This document shows positions 14,014 to 27,597 of a stretch of 64,000 bases of DNA, in pieces. The stretch lies in the NCBI GenBank assembly GCA_022829145.1, contig CM040744.1:12489218-12553217 (forward strand). The letters run 5' to 3'. The notes under the pieces are model-generated. The model did no database searches, was not told the DNA's origin, and saw only the letters and a program-made list of their open reading frames with translations. Positions within the stretch are counted from its first letter, which is position 1. Every line of letters starts with the position of its first letter. The DNA is from Albula goreensis (Eukaryota; Chordata; Actinopteri; Albuliformes; Albulidae). The position numbers and the translations under genes are program-made.

Positions 14014-14046
14014 CACCCCCTGCCCCCCCCACCCTATCCCACCCCC
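14014..14046 (-). other. Potential G-quadruplex tract (minus strand)
   Basis: Five runs of three or more C within 33 bp on the plus strand (CCCCC, CCCCCCCC, CCC, CCC, CCCCC), which give G-runs with short loops on the minus strand. Confidence 0.5.
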
Positions 14047-14219
14047 GACTGAATGCAATTCAATGCAACATGAAAGGATGCAGCACATTGCTAGGCAGCC
14101 TTGCACTTAATCAGCCAAATGGTGCTCGCAAATGGCGATGACTGAACGCAGGGGTAATTAGCTGCTGCTGACCTACATGCAAGAGCTGATCTGAAATCCC
14201 ACAGGGGAGGGTGTGTACA

Positions 14220-14260
14220 TCCCAGCCCACTCCCCACCCCCACCGGACCCCACCCCCACC
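14220..14260 (-). other. Potential G-quadruplex tract (minus strand)
   Basis: Repeated C-runs (CCC, CCC, CCCC, CCCCC, CCCC, CCCCC) separated by one to five bases over about 40 bp; fits the G3+N1-7 pattern on the minus strand. Confidence 0.5.
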
Positions 14261-16259
14261 ATCCTCCATTCTGCCGCACCTTAAACCCGGAGGGGGGCGT
14301 GTGCTCGTTCCTGAAGACACGGCTGAAATCCCCCTTCTGGAGGGAGCTCAGACACACCCTGCATGCCTGGCTGCTCTTAAATGAGACACTGCTTCAGAGC
14401 AGAGCAGAGGGATAATAAAGGAGTGTGGAGAGGCTTTCCAGCCATCCCACACTTTATGCAATGCTGTCCCATTTTGACTGGCCACAGGTGAAACACAGCA
14501 GCTGGCCCAGGTGTGGGACACCTGCTGTTGACTCCCCACTGTCACTGAGATTTGTTGGTGCTTGTGTTTCATTGCACAGAGGTTCTTCTTTATTAACTAA
14601 AATACTCTTCAGGCTGTAAGGCTGAGATCACTTTTAAATATAGTAAACCTCATCTTTTCTGAAATTACCTTATGGTCACCACATGGGTGCACAAGGTTCA
14701 AAGGGGCAGCATAATATCAGGACACTAAACGTGTACGTCATTCAGAATTTATGTAAGTGACTAAGAGCACCAGTTATTCAGAATGCAAGATTTCTGTTAT
14801 CACACAGAAATAGTTGTAGTCCTAACTATAGAAACAAATACCCTTGAAATCCCACTGGCTGTTCCATATATGGTGTTTTTGTACATGGAAACAATATCAG
14901 CGTGTACAGTGAGCGAAATTCATACGGTACGACACACAGCACTAAAACAGGCTTCCGAATTCCTGGCACTCAATTCACAGGTGCATTGAGAGGGAAAGTG
15001 TAACACTTAAAATACTGTCCCTGGAAAAATAAATGGCAATGGTGTGCAGTTTTGTGGTTATTCCAACACCTATAAAAAAGCAGTGCAGAAAGAATACCAG
15101 CAACCCAAGATTTTCAGCACCTCCATGGAAGAATTCCACACTCTTCCCATTTTGTGACGGCTCTGCCAGTTCTCATGCCTGCGTGTTTGAACACGCTTTC
15201 ACTGAGCCATATTAAAGCGCAATAAATGACTTCAGTGGAATGGAAGGTCCCACCAGCGCTTGCAACAAGCTCTTAAGATGGAGGCCAGATAATGGAAGGG
15301 TTTGTTCTCTTAATGCTCCTGTGCTTGGGGTCTGCCACACAGAAGGCAGGCCAGGGTGTCAGGGATGGGAGACTGACTGGTGATCTCCAGATCTATATAA
15401 GACTTTACACCCTGTTGTTTGTCAGAACCGAAGGTAGAGAACCCTGCAAAGGAGCTATTTATAAACAGTTTCAGGGTGTCACTTGCCCTAACTCAACTGC
15501 AGGACAGCTAGTAGTAAAAACGGTAAAAACTATTTTTATTCAAGCCGCAAAAGCAGGAACTTTCTAGAATGGCAGCCATTGAAATCCAGTGGATTAACCT
15601 AATTGTCTGGATAGTATCGGTGCAGCACCAGCAATAGAAGCTTCTCTTTGAGTGCACAAAGGGCATCTTTTATCATTATATGGTATCAATACTGCTCGTA
15701 TGCAAACAAACCCTGGAAAATGTAATTAGACAGCGCCGAGCATTTCAGAAACGAAGACAAAAATGTCAAAAGAGGAAAAAACAAGCTGGAGAGAGACAGA
15801 AAAATCTGAGATAATGGGCTATTATCCTCAACGGTATTCAATCACGTTCCCTTCTGCAACGTCTAATGACATCAGCTGTTTAATTCACTGTTTGTGCGTA
15901 GTTAACTGATTCGTCTGCACTACAGTTTGTTTGTTTTTCCACAGAGAACATGACATCACCTCCTGTACCCACTGGATACTGTTTTGCATTGCACACTTTG
16001 ATATGCAAAATTGTCACATTTTCTGACCCTCCTTTTCCTTCATTGAATTTTTTAAAACTGAGTTTGCACAAAGAAAATAATAAACAGTTTTTGAAATAAA
16101 TTCTTCGTTAGGGTGTTGCATACTCTAACATAATGAATCTGTTTATTATCTATAATGGTGATCAACACAGTTTACTCTCAAAACCAGCTTGATCAATAGC
16201 AGGTGATAACAAAAGGTCATGGTTTCCCTTCATAAAGAACATGCAAATAATGACATCAC

Positions 16260-16600
16260 AGCTTTGGAGTGAAAATAAATGCTGGTTTGGACAGGAATGT
16301 TCTGGGAAATAACCAACCAGCCCTCCCACCCCGCTCCCCAGATTATATCTGGGGAGCGGCTTTAACTGAAATTCAAATGCAACAGTGGTCCCACTTTACA
16401 GATGAGGGAACTGACCCTGCAAAAACTGCATTAAGTGGATTGGGCCCAATGCAAGAGGCCTGTCTGACCAATCAGAGGGAGGAAATCCTTTTGTCTGAAA
16501 AAGTAAATGCAATTAGCGGCTTAAAATACATTCTATGTCTGCAGAGGCCACCAGCAACTCACAAATTGCACATGGCAGATGAGTGAGATAGCCCCTATCG
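16260..16600. promoter_or_regulatory. Candidate regulatory block around the hairpin
   Basis: Unique sequence containing the 13-bp hairpin, an octamer-like ATTCAAATGC (POU-type) and a CCAATGCAAG motif. A 105-codon plus-strand frame spans it but resembles nothing known. Call based on motif content only. Confidence 0.2.
16331..16359. repeat. Perfect 13-bp inverted repeat with 3-base loop
   Basis: CCGCTCCCCAGAT (16,331-16,343) is followed by TAT and then its exact reverse complement ATCTGGGGAGCGG (16,347-16,359). The GC-rich stem sits in AT-rich intron, with an octamer-like ATTCAAATGC about 10 bp downstream. It could form a hairpin in RNA or a cruciform in DNA. Confidence 0.85.
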
Positions 16601-18040
16601 TTAAGTACTGGGGTCTGCATGTCTGGACACTTTTTCAGTGGATTGAGGAGTAGAGAAGGAAGAAACAAGGGAAAAAATTAGAAAAGGGGAAGAACAGAAT
16701 TGAAGCAGTTTGTTCTAGTTTGTTTAAATGCTGCTATTTTGATGGAGATATTTAGTTTTGCAGATTTGATTGAAATAACAAAACAAAAATAACAAAACTT
16801 TCTGAAACAGATCATAAAATCAGTCTGCAATCATGAGGTCAACCATCACCTATCAGGATCCCAAACAAGAAAAGGAAACTGAAAGAGAAACAGCCAATCA
16901 TCTTTTCAGAGCAACATCTTTAAGATTTGCTCTTCCAAAGTCAAAACGCTTTGTATCAAGATCCAAGAAACTCTTATACAGCCAATAATTTAAAATGTTC
17001 TTGTCTTTTTAGTTATGTAACCACAGCAGAGGTGGTTTGGCAACGCCTGCATCTTTGTACATTGTGCATGTAGCAAACACATCGACAACACCCTTATAGT
17101 TAGTAAGCACAAGATATTCATGCACAGGCTATATTAGCTATTATGGGGGAATTAACTTATTGTACCTTCTGTAAGCTTTCATTTTTGGCTTTGAAAGAAA
17201 AAACTGTAAAGCTTGGGAATTACAATATAAACCTACACATTCATTTGCTCACTTCACATAAAAATGTCTCCAGTGTGTTTTCGGGGCCTCCGCAGTCAGG
17301 GGCTCTTAAACCTTATGTGCAAGCCCCATAAATGTCAGGTTTATAATGAAAAAAATGTGCAAGGGCTTCTGCTCACTTCACTCATGTCCCCAGAGCTGAA
17401 AAGCTCTTTCGGGAACCAACGTACAAGATTGTCGCAGAAGTGAAAAATGATAGCCTTCGCATCTAAATAATGCACACTCGGAACTGTGTGTATCATAAGA
17501 GAGGAGATACATCATACTGAGTAAATGACATCTTACAAATAATGTCTTCTTTTCTGAATGACAATAGTTTAACAAAAGAGAGGAAAACAGAAACAATTAT
17601 GAAAACCACCAAGTATGGTTACACATTTTTACGCCAAAAATAAAAATTACATTGACTAATTTTCATCCAGCATTACATTGTGATTCATTAAATAATACTG
17701 TTGGTGATTTAGATTGTTTTAGAATTCTGGGTATATCTGACTGTACTTTTTTGTTTTATTTTTGATATCTCTCCAGATCCCTGTGTAATAGCAATAGTCC
17801 CTCCTCCTAGTGGGAGGTCTGCACTGAAGCGTGCCCACCCCCGTCTCTCTGTTCTCAGCCTGGCCAACGTGTCCAGAGCGCCCAGGAATAATGATATTAA
17901 TGGAAGGCGGAGAAGACAGGAAGTCAATGGCCAGATTTGTTCAATTTAACCTCTCTGACCCTGCGCTTCCTTCAAGCTGTCAGCTGGGCCCTCCCCTCAT
18001 ACTAAACAGCAGGAGCAGGCCTGGGAGCCACACAGCACGA
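16601..18040. other. Intronic DNA, nothing recognised
   Basis: AT-rich unique sequence without supported genes, repeats or clear motif clusters. Confidence 0.5.
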
Positions 18041-18044
18041 GAGC

Positions 18045-18101
18045 ATGAGAGAGAGAGAGAGAGAGAGAAAGGGAGAGCAAGAAAGAGATAGAGAGAGAAA
18101 A
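18045..18101. repeat. (GA)n microsatellite
   Basis: Pure GA core (about 18,047-18,068) followed by interrupted GAGA/GAAA repeats to 18,101. Confidence 0.9.
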
Positions 18102-18139
18102 TGAGTGAGGGATATCAAGGGAGGGAGAGGGAGTTTCCT

Positions 18140-18330
18140 CAGACAACTGTCGCCACCGCAGCCACCATCGCCGCTGGCCCTCTCAGAATCCGTATCGCGG
18201 CAGCGCAGCCCTGACGGGTGTGATCCCATCCCACGCACGGGATTGAGCCTTTTCAAACCGCCCTCTTTTTTTTGAGTGGCGGCATCCGAAACCCAACGCT
18301 CTGGGGAATCACCTCACTTGCGTCACTCAT
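18140..18330. promoter_or_regulatory. CpG-rich island inside the intron
   Basis: CpG-dense compared with its flanks (GTCGCCACCGCAGCC; CGTATCGCGGCAGCGCAG). It could be an enhancer or a minor alternative promoter. No coding exon with matching splice sites was found on either strand. Confidence 0.3.
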
Positions 18331-21300
18331 GGGGGGGGGCGGGGGCAGAGAGAAAAAAAAACAAAAAACAAGGCATGTTGCCAGGTCTGCACATTATCAG
18401 CTGTGTTCTTGGCACACGTACAGAGTTGTTCCTACACCTTGCTGTGAGTCACTGGCGTAAATCTTCCTCCAAGCTCTCAGGCATCAGCAGTGGATCCACC
18501 TTGCACAAGCCAGCTGGACGCAGGCCAACTAAACGCTGCCAGATAAGTCAGCGGGCCACAAGTGCGAGAGACTGCTTTGTTGAAGGGTCAAAAAAAGTGT
18601 TACGTGACGCAGTTTGCTGGCAGAGACGCAGGGCTTTGTGATGTAAAGGCAGACTGCTCAGCTGCCGGGCTGGATTTTTTTTGTTTCTTTGCACAGAGGC
18701 TCCATCCAAACTGAGTCCTAGCTCCGAGGCTAAGAGGCTACGAGAGCAGAGCACATCGGAGACAGGTCGAGAGGCCTGACCTAAATAACACACAACCTCC
18801 AGGTTGAATTATAGCCAACATCCTTTTGACCCGTGATCTCCAGATCTCTACACAATTACTGACATATTTCCAGGCTGGACAACAAGCTTTCTGGGAGAGA
18901 TTATGAAAACAAGCAGAGAAAATGTATACTATACAAGTTTGAGTTCTCAGATTAGATTAACCCAACAACCCAATTTACTAGGCATGAGTTCTCAAAAAAA
19001 AATCCTAATTTAATGTAAAACCACCTTATATTCCAGATATCTATGTAAAACATTCCCACGACAAATGCACCTTCTACTCTTTAATATTGGGTATGATCAA
19101 ATACAATTAATGTTTTAGGATTCACTCTGAAGAGTCAAGTCCAAAGCAACACCACATATAATTCAACTCATGACACATCTATCAGCTGATTTTAAGATTC
19201 AGTAATAACATTTTTTTTAAAAAAAGACAGTTCAACTATGTGGGAATGACTAGCTATAGGAGCACTGTGGGCTGAACTTAAATCCAGGAACCATGATTGC
19301 AAAATGTATTGTATATATGGTTTTCATTTTCATAAAATCCAAAAACCAACATGAAACTGAAAATGAAAAAACAAAATTCCAAAATACTGCACATGGCAGT
19401 GTTGTAGATTTCTGATCAGTTTTAACACCGAATGAGCAATCATTGGAACTTGAATAACAAAACACAGTCACAATATGCAGAACATGCATACGATTTCTAG
19501 ATCAAATAAGGTATAAAAATTCAAAGATGAATCAAAAAACTACTGTATCTTTATCAATGTATTTTCCAGCCAGACAGGACTCACATGTGTGAGATCTCAG
19601 CATGTGGCACTAGTGGAAGCAGAACATGAAGAAGGGATAATGCAGGATGACCTGTGCATTCACCATCTGTGTGAACACAAGACAGTTGCTTGGCAGTTAT
19701 TAGCAAAGATTAGCCAGCAACATTACCATGCCGATCCCGTAAGGCGCACACCAGTACATGACTGATAAGGGTGCCTGGTTTAAGAATAGCACGTACTGAG
19801 AGAGAAGCTACTGATATGGGGTGCTACCACTTTATCTTATAGCGTAACAGGTCTCTGAAAGACCATGCAAAGACGATGGCTATGTCACCGATGTCAAACC
19901 ACAGAATTGCATAAATATACAAACAAAAATGAATGATCCCCGATTTGGAAATTCTGGTTCAAATTAATGATCCTGGATTTGAAATTCTGGCTCCAATTAA
20001 TGAAATTACTCGAAAACAAGCTAAAAGAGGAATCATATGTCTTCTCCCTGGCAGTAAGTTGTGGTCTTTGAGGAACAAGCTAATGGCCAAAGAGTTTCCT
20101 AACTGGAGCTGCTTCACGGAGAAAATGGAGCAGTGTAGCTTTTCACAGGCCTGCTATTCCCCCTGAGGTAGGCCGAGGCAAAGGCAGTTCAAGACATGTG
20201 AGGGGCCTCATTACCTTCCCCAGCTGAGCTGGGCTTTGCCGTATCAACAATCTGGCTCTCAGCAAGCAGGCCTTTTATGGAGCCTGACAGCTAGGCTCTA
20301 AATGGCTACCATTCCCATGATACCTTTATTTTTATAAGGCACTGAACAAAGACCATTGTCACCAGGGCAGTATGCTAGCTCAACAGGACATTAACAGTAC
20401 TGAACTAAGACAATATAAATCCTTCTTTATTGGATATGCACAGAGACAGAAGTAGCCAGTGGTCTGAACATAATCTCATGCTTTCTATAAGAATTGGATG
20501 TTTGGATGTTTTTCTCTTAGTAGAACTAATGGTTTGTAAAATGTGCAAATACAATGGGTTAAAAAACTCTTCAGTACACAGGTCATATATATGCACTTTT
20601 CCCATACTGTTTGGCTCCTTCATGGATGAGCGTGCATGTGTGTATCAGTTACTTTTTACATATTTAATGCCCACCTGAAAACAACTCAGGGGGAATTGTT
20701 GTATGTTGTCTGTAGCTACACACCAGTTAAAACAAGGCAATGGTGCAATTCAATACTCTTTTTTTCTTTTTAATTCTGAAGATATCTTGGTGCCTCAAAT
20801 TTCTTTAACCGAAACTGAAACAGGTATACAAAATGCATGCCTGGAGAAGCAGAGAATTAAAATGCAATTCTCTGTCCATCAATATGCACATGAAAATCAG
20901 GAAAGACCCTGCAATGAGCAAATTTAGCAAAACCTCTGCAAAACCCCGGCAAAGTCATACACGGATATATTAGACACCAGTAAACCTGCCGTCTTTCATT
21001 CAAGCCTACCAATTAGCAAATAGTACCAATTTTTAACAAGGTTGCTGGGCACGAGTAGATTTTAATTTTATTATCATAACCTAATTGTTTACTTGCCAGA
21101 TGGATATCAAGTAAGAAATCAGATGGCATGTAAGGAAGCAACAAAACAACAGGAAATTTGTGCAATTAATTGTACGTTGCATTCTGTCTTTTTGACAAAT
21201 CAAACACAGGGGACAAACCTATGCACACTGGTGGGCCTGATCAGAGAACAGTAGAACCGGGACCCATTCATGCACTTGGTCTGATTAAGACGTTATGCAA

Positions 21301-22588
21301 ATCAATCAAATCAAAGTTAACATTCCAGCATAAGTTTAACAGAGTTTCCTATTTTATTACAGCCAAGTAAAAATGTTCTTTGGAACGTGATTTTTTCACT
21401 GTAAAACAGTCAAACTTATGCAGTTAAAATGAGTAAGTTTGTTTGATTTTCTCCCAGCCTTGGATTAACACAGCAGAACGTCTAATGACAACACATTGCT
21501 GGCTCCACGGCCCTCTTCATACATTCTAAACAAATTCCAGTGGCATGCAAAGAGATGTGGCCGAATAATTGGAGGAAGAAGGTCAGGCAGCTCAGAGGGG
21601 GGAGAAGAGGGGGTGGGAAGAATGGGGAGGGGGAGGAAGGGGATGGGCTGTTAAATTTATGACCAAAACTGCCACATCATCAGTGCAGGATGGCATTTCC
21701 TGGCTGCACACAGGCAGACAGGTCAAACCACCATTGTGCAAGCAGATGGAAAAGATATCATCGCAAATAATTTCTCCACACCGGAGCTCACTGAAACCAA
21801 CTACTGCTATGTGTAAAATCCAGTTCTAAAATTCATGTCCTCAAGAGGAAAGAGTTGTGTTTGAAAGGGAAAAAAAACATTTCCATATTTCAGTCTATTC
21901 TGCACCATTAACACCCTCAGATATTTCTATTATCATACATTGACAACCAATACATTTATTCCAAAATATTAACATCAGACATGCACAACAATCATAACTT
22001 TATGACTTTATGACTTTATATATAAGTTACCTACTGACAATCCTGTGAATCTAATGAGGAATATAAAACAGGATAACTCTTGTTTGAGACCTGGCATAGT
22101 TTGTTTTTGGTGCAAACGCATGTTAAGATGAAAGATCACAATTCACACATGAACAAATGTTATTGGACAGTGACCTCACACCATATAAAAACACTATCTA
22201 TCATCCACTGTAAAGCAATGGAAAAACACTGAAATAAATCACCAGCTCCCATCAGTACAATACATCTTTTGCTTGCTTCAATTCTGAAGTGTTATGAACA
22301 AATGACAAATATAAGTAACGTTCTGTATTTGTTCAGTTTTTCTGTCACGATTTGTTTTTAGTTTACTGATCTATAGCAGACAGTTTGACCGCATGTTACT
22401 GAAAGGACTGTGCTAACACCAAAGGACACAAACCAGAGATACTTCAGCTTCCACATCAAAGTGCCACACTTCAAATTAAACAGAAGGTTTTTGCTGCTTA
22501 ACTTAGGTCTGTGTGGTTTTCACACTTAACACCATTACGATTTTGAGCAGTTAAATAAACGAAATGTGTTCCATGCATCGAACCAATG
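18331..22588. other. Intronic DNA with a purine-rich tract
   Basis: Unique AT-rich sequence apart from a moderately GC-rich patch (20,160-20,300) and a G-run tract at 21,590-21,648. No supported gene. Confidence 0.5.
21590..21648 (+). other. Purine-rich, potential G-quadruplex tract
   Basis: At least seven G-runs of three to six bases in about 55 bp on the plus strand, separated mostly by A, T or short AAG spacers. Confidence 0.5.
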
Positions 22589-22620
22589 TACACACACACA
22601 CACACACACACATATATATT
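22589..22620. repeat. (CA)n-(TA)n microsatellite
   Basis: About eleven CA units followed by TATATAT. Confidence 0.9.
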
Positions 22621-25600
22621 TTACATACTTATTATCTGCAAATTTAGTGTAGGTTAAGCTAGTGCAGTTAATGCACCAGAGGACTGCACAGCTGCCACAA
22701 GGACATCACAGATAACCAACGGACCAGAGGAGGCACCAGTGAGCATTGAGATGGGGGGCACACTTCTGACTGAAATCCCCCTTCCCAGTGGAACATAATG
22801 TCATTCATGCCCCCCCTCCCCCTGCATTTCTCACTAGCTCACAATTTAACTAAAACAATACACTATAAAGATTTGCCATTGAATATTGTGGTAATACCAT
22901 CAAGTTAACATGTTTATGTACTGCTGCCTGAAGTACCCTTCAGACTATGGGGCAAAGAGCACCACAATTTGTCCACATAAGCCTAACAGTTTTACCTTTT
23001 TCATAAATGTATGTAATCTATGTACAAATGTTATCATTAAGACAAAAAATGAATACATGGCATAATCACTCGTTCTTTCACCCCTTAACAAAGTAATTAA
23101 ATCATAAACATTCATAAACTGTTCATAGTACACCCATGATGTACAGTACATATGATTAAGAAATGACCGTGAGGGCAAAACAACCACAAGATATTCCACA
23201 TTTCAGGTGATCTGGGGAAAAAATAAGATGTGAAGACTAATATGTGTTTCACGATAGCAATTTTTATCAGTGTTTCATAAAGCTATTGGACACGTGTTCA
23301 GATCTGTGCTCGGTTAACATCACAAACATGCTGAACTGGTTATTGTTAAAACTTGTAGCAACAGTAATTGTTTATCTTATTGTTTTATAACAGTAATTGT
23401 TGATATGCAGAAATTGCATCGACACATTTTAACACGTGTGTAGGACACCATAAACATGGTTAAAGCTGGAATGGCAGAGGCTGGCCTTGTAATGCTTTTG
23501 GTCTATCACTACTCAAGTCTAGAAGAGTTTATGAAGGAATAATTATGCAGATGCCACCATACACCATACTTCATGAAAATATAGTGAATGGGACCCGATT
23601 CAATAAACAATCAAGGGAATATGCAATTAATTTATATAGGGCTTAGCACATAGTATTCTATTTTAGAAAACACATGCCACATGTTCATCTCCAAAAAATG
23701 AATAATAGACAAAAAAAGGTGTTGTCATGTCTGTTTTGCAATTGCAAGGGCCCTTAGTGACAGTGTGTTTGTTTGGGTTCCAAACTCTGTTTGTCCAGAT
23801 CCTTTCAGGGCCTAAACTACATTAAAAATGGCCACTCACTTTCATGGGGAATATTTCATACCCTTAGCACAAATGGTGGACAGCATGAGTCTTATGTAAA
23901 GATTGCTGCAGGCTCACCCTGTCCTGAGGGAAAGTAGCAGGATTATGTCACCTTGGTTGGCATAAACAGTCAAGCCACTGTACACTGTACAGCTCTCTAT
24001 TCCCACCTGAGTAGAGTGACCCAAGGTAGGCTGGTCTGGCAAGACTGAAGACTTGGTGATGGAGCCACAGCCTTATTTCTCCTAATAGTTTAATCCAAAC
24101 ACACTACATCACACATCTTCCAAAACTGACAACACAAACATTTGCTAGCCAACTACATTACATGACTATGCTTCACACTTTATACTTTATGTGGTATGTC
24201 CAGTCACATAATGCTACCTTCCAAAATCTGAAACAAATTTTCTGGCAGGTGAATATACAGTGATTGATTTGGGATGGTTTCTGTTTACTGAAATCTTCCA
24301 ATACCTAGTTAAAAGTATGAAAAGTACTACTGAAAGTGATCTGCCATTTTGACCCATAAAGATCCAGCACCTATAGCTCAGCGTGACCAATGTGGACACG
24401 GCATGAGTGCATGGACACCTCCTGCTCCTTCATTCTTTAATCCCCTCCTAGCATGTGGCTAGTGCCTCTCCAAGAGCGGGGGCCAGCCTCCTGTTTTCCT
24501 TACATACTTTCTCTGGCCAGAATAAACCCTGACGCTCATCATTGCTGATTCACAGCTCTCCACTTCTTTTCTTCACCATGAGTTATTTGCTTGACTTTTG
24601 AGGCCTCCACTGAGCCACGGTATGATCATTAATCTATCTTTTTCTTTTTTTTTTTACATTTGCAGATCCCTCTGGTGATCTCTGGCCAAGAAAAGAATCC
24701 ATGAGCCATAAGCTGTATTTTATGGCTAGGCTATAGGTGGGTTAAAGGCCACAGGAGTCCGCTCATGCTAAACAGAAACAAAGTGTCAGCAGATCCATGT
24801 TAGATTTCACAGCAGCAAACAGTGATTGAGGAAGATCATGTTACACGGGCCCACATTCTTAAAGCGACAGTACCGCCATTCCAGGTCGATACAGAGGAGG
24901 CACATCCATACATAGCACTGCGCAAAATATTTTGACTTGGTCAGATCTTTACAGTCTATTCTCGTATGCTGGATGGAGTCTGGTAAAGGTCACTGTGTTT
25001 ATTAAAACTTAAACGAATGAGTGTGCGTGATCAAATGTTTATGACAATAACATTCAGTTAAAAAAAAGTTAGCAGATCAGGACAAGATCACTTGGATAAC
25101 CAGTTACAGTGAGATTTGACCTGCAGCTGAAACATATACTCCACACAGCATACTATAGTCTTATGTATATTTCCTAACGTAAATAAATGTCTTTAATGTA
25201 ACGCATATGAACCTGCGATGCATGCAGAGCACAGATCAGTAATGCGTTAAATGTGTGCTCAGTTTCCACCACTGAACACTGCAGCCGGGCTCATGCAGCT
25301 TGGTCGTTTCCTCCATGTTATCTGTTATAAATTTTTATTGGTCAAAGATCACCCCCTGAAGAGGACCTACTCCAGCACATAGGCTCTTCCTTTCCCCGGG
25401 CACATGGTTTCCCTGACGCCTAAAACAAGGGCGCTTTTTTTAAGTGCTGACGTGGTACTGAATTATATAGGCCTCCACTGGCGTTTTCCAAAGGGGTCAA
25501 TATTGATTTTTCATGGCCGAGCCTGAGTGATCCCTTCCCAGCGAGTTGCTTCTTCGCTGAGACATTTGTCAGGAACGCTGATGGGTAGAGAATGAAATTG

Positions 25601-27570
25601 CGAGGAAAAACAAATCCATTACTTTGTCAAAATTCTATTTAACATCATTAGTCCCTGATTTGAAGAAAATGGGCTCATGCATTCTGCTGGTAGTATTGTC
25701 TGCTTTGTACTGGCGCAGTCAATCAAGCATGTTCACCTCTAATCCTGGCTCCTGTCATCTTTGTCTTGGCCCACTAAAAAATAGAAAATCATGCAGCTAT
25801 CATGCACTACAGGACAAATATACCCACTGCTGCGTGTTAAATACATATTACTATCATTTTTAGCTTATGATTTCTAGGTTTTCTGCATTCCCAGATATGG
25901 GAGGATCAAAATACCTTATTAATATCCCTTAAGAATGTGATTTAAGCTACCCATGAAATTAATAAATAATAATATTCCCCTCAATGCTTTTTCAGTTGAG
26001 TAATTTATTTTGTTAATTCCCTTATTTTAAGGGAATGGTAAATACCTTTTCTTGACCACCCAGGGATCTATAGAACACATTAAGACATGTATCTTGTTTG
26101 TTTTGATTTCAGCTGGACCTCAGTCTAAATTTACTGATTGCTTCCCTGACCCTGGAAGAGGCGCAAGTGGGGGTCCTGTTTATTACGGTTAACATGAGAG
26201 CACTGATTTTGGTTAATGGTATAAATCCAATTGTGTCTTCTCTGTCGCTTTTTCAACTTTACACTTCCTATAACCTCACGAAAACTGAGGAAGGATCGTA
26301 AGCATGGTCAGTGAACCCTGCTGTCGAAGACAGGCAATTTCCGTCAGTCTATTATCGCTGAGAGAGCAGAGGCAGCTTCTACACAAACAAAAAAGACAAA
26401 ACAATAGTGAAGTTTAGTCTGTGGCAATATGCATTACATGCCAGGAGGGTTCTTCCCCAAATGCAAAGAACAAAGTACAAAGAAAATACCACTAGCTGCG
26501 TCCTCCAATAAATAAATGATTCTGTAACATTCTTAAACAATCTTTATCCTGAAAATATTCTATGAAGAACACTCTGATTCTGTCATTGCCAATTTATGGA
26601 TCACAATAAATATGTAAGGAGACAGCCCAAACAGAGCAAAACATTACATAATACTAATTATTTTGGAAAAAAATGCCATTGTACATTGAGTATAATTAAA
26701 ACTGAAATAATGAGTAAAATAATTTGATCAATGGTATTGTTATAAAATAATTCAGACGATACAGAACTTGTTCATGAATCACACAATATAAAAAGGTTTA
26801 CAGCAGCTTTTGTAAACCAAAAAACAAATTATTCAATTGCATGTCAACATGCAGAGCTGGAAAGTATAACTAAAAATGCCAAAAAGCCTTCTGCCCATTG
26901 TGCCAGTACCTACCTTGATTGTGCTTCACAAAAAGTCACTGAAGTTTGTTATTGTATCTACAAATAATATCAAATGTAAATATCAAGGGAAACTGATCCA
27001 GGATTTACAAGTACTGATCCAATGTAAAAATGCAGAAAATGCAAAGCTACAACTTTAGCAAGAAATAGGGGAAAGCAGAGACTCTGAAGTTGTGCGATTA
27101 ATCTTCGGGTCTTGGGCAGCTATAGGACCTAAATGACCGCTTCCTTGACCTTGATACAGCTCCCTGGAGCCTGTGCAATGGCAACACCTTATGCCCTTCA
27201 CCCATGCCCCTACGTTACACGCAATGAAGAATGTGTAGGAGGATGGATCTGTAAGCCTACATGCTGTATGGAAATATGTGAGTCAGTGTGTGTGCCTATG
27301 AATGTACATGTGACATTGTGTATGCGTGTTTATGCATCAACACGTGACAACATTAATCTTATTTTTGATTGAGCTATCATTATAATTAGTGAGTATGTGT
27401 GAGAGTATTGTTTGTGTCTATTTATACTGATGGACATTACAGTGGATGTGTGGGATGTGGAAATGTGTGAGTACCTGAGGGCCACTATGTGAATGTTCTG
27501 ACCATACAATGTGTGTCTGTAAGAGCAAATAATTATTATCTCTGTGCAATTTATTAATGTCATCTTTCCT

Positions 27571-27597
27571 ATACTGTCACACAGTATGTGACAGTAT
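27571..27597. repeat. 11-bp perfect inverted repeat with 5-base loop
   Basis: ATACTGTCACA (27,571-27,581), then CAGTA, then TGTGACAGTAT (27,587-27,597). Confidence 0.8.

Larger units (their letters stand above)
13391..16259. other. Intronic DNA, GC-rich patch and C-run tracts
   Basis: Contains a CpG-rich patch at 13,770-13,910, two C-run tracts (14,014-14,046 and 14,220-14,260) and AT-rich unique sequence. No gene was recognised. The 88-codon minus frame over the C-run tract is a composition artefact. Confidence 0.5.
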
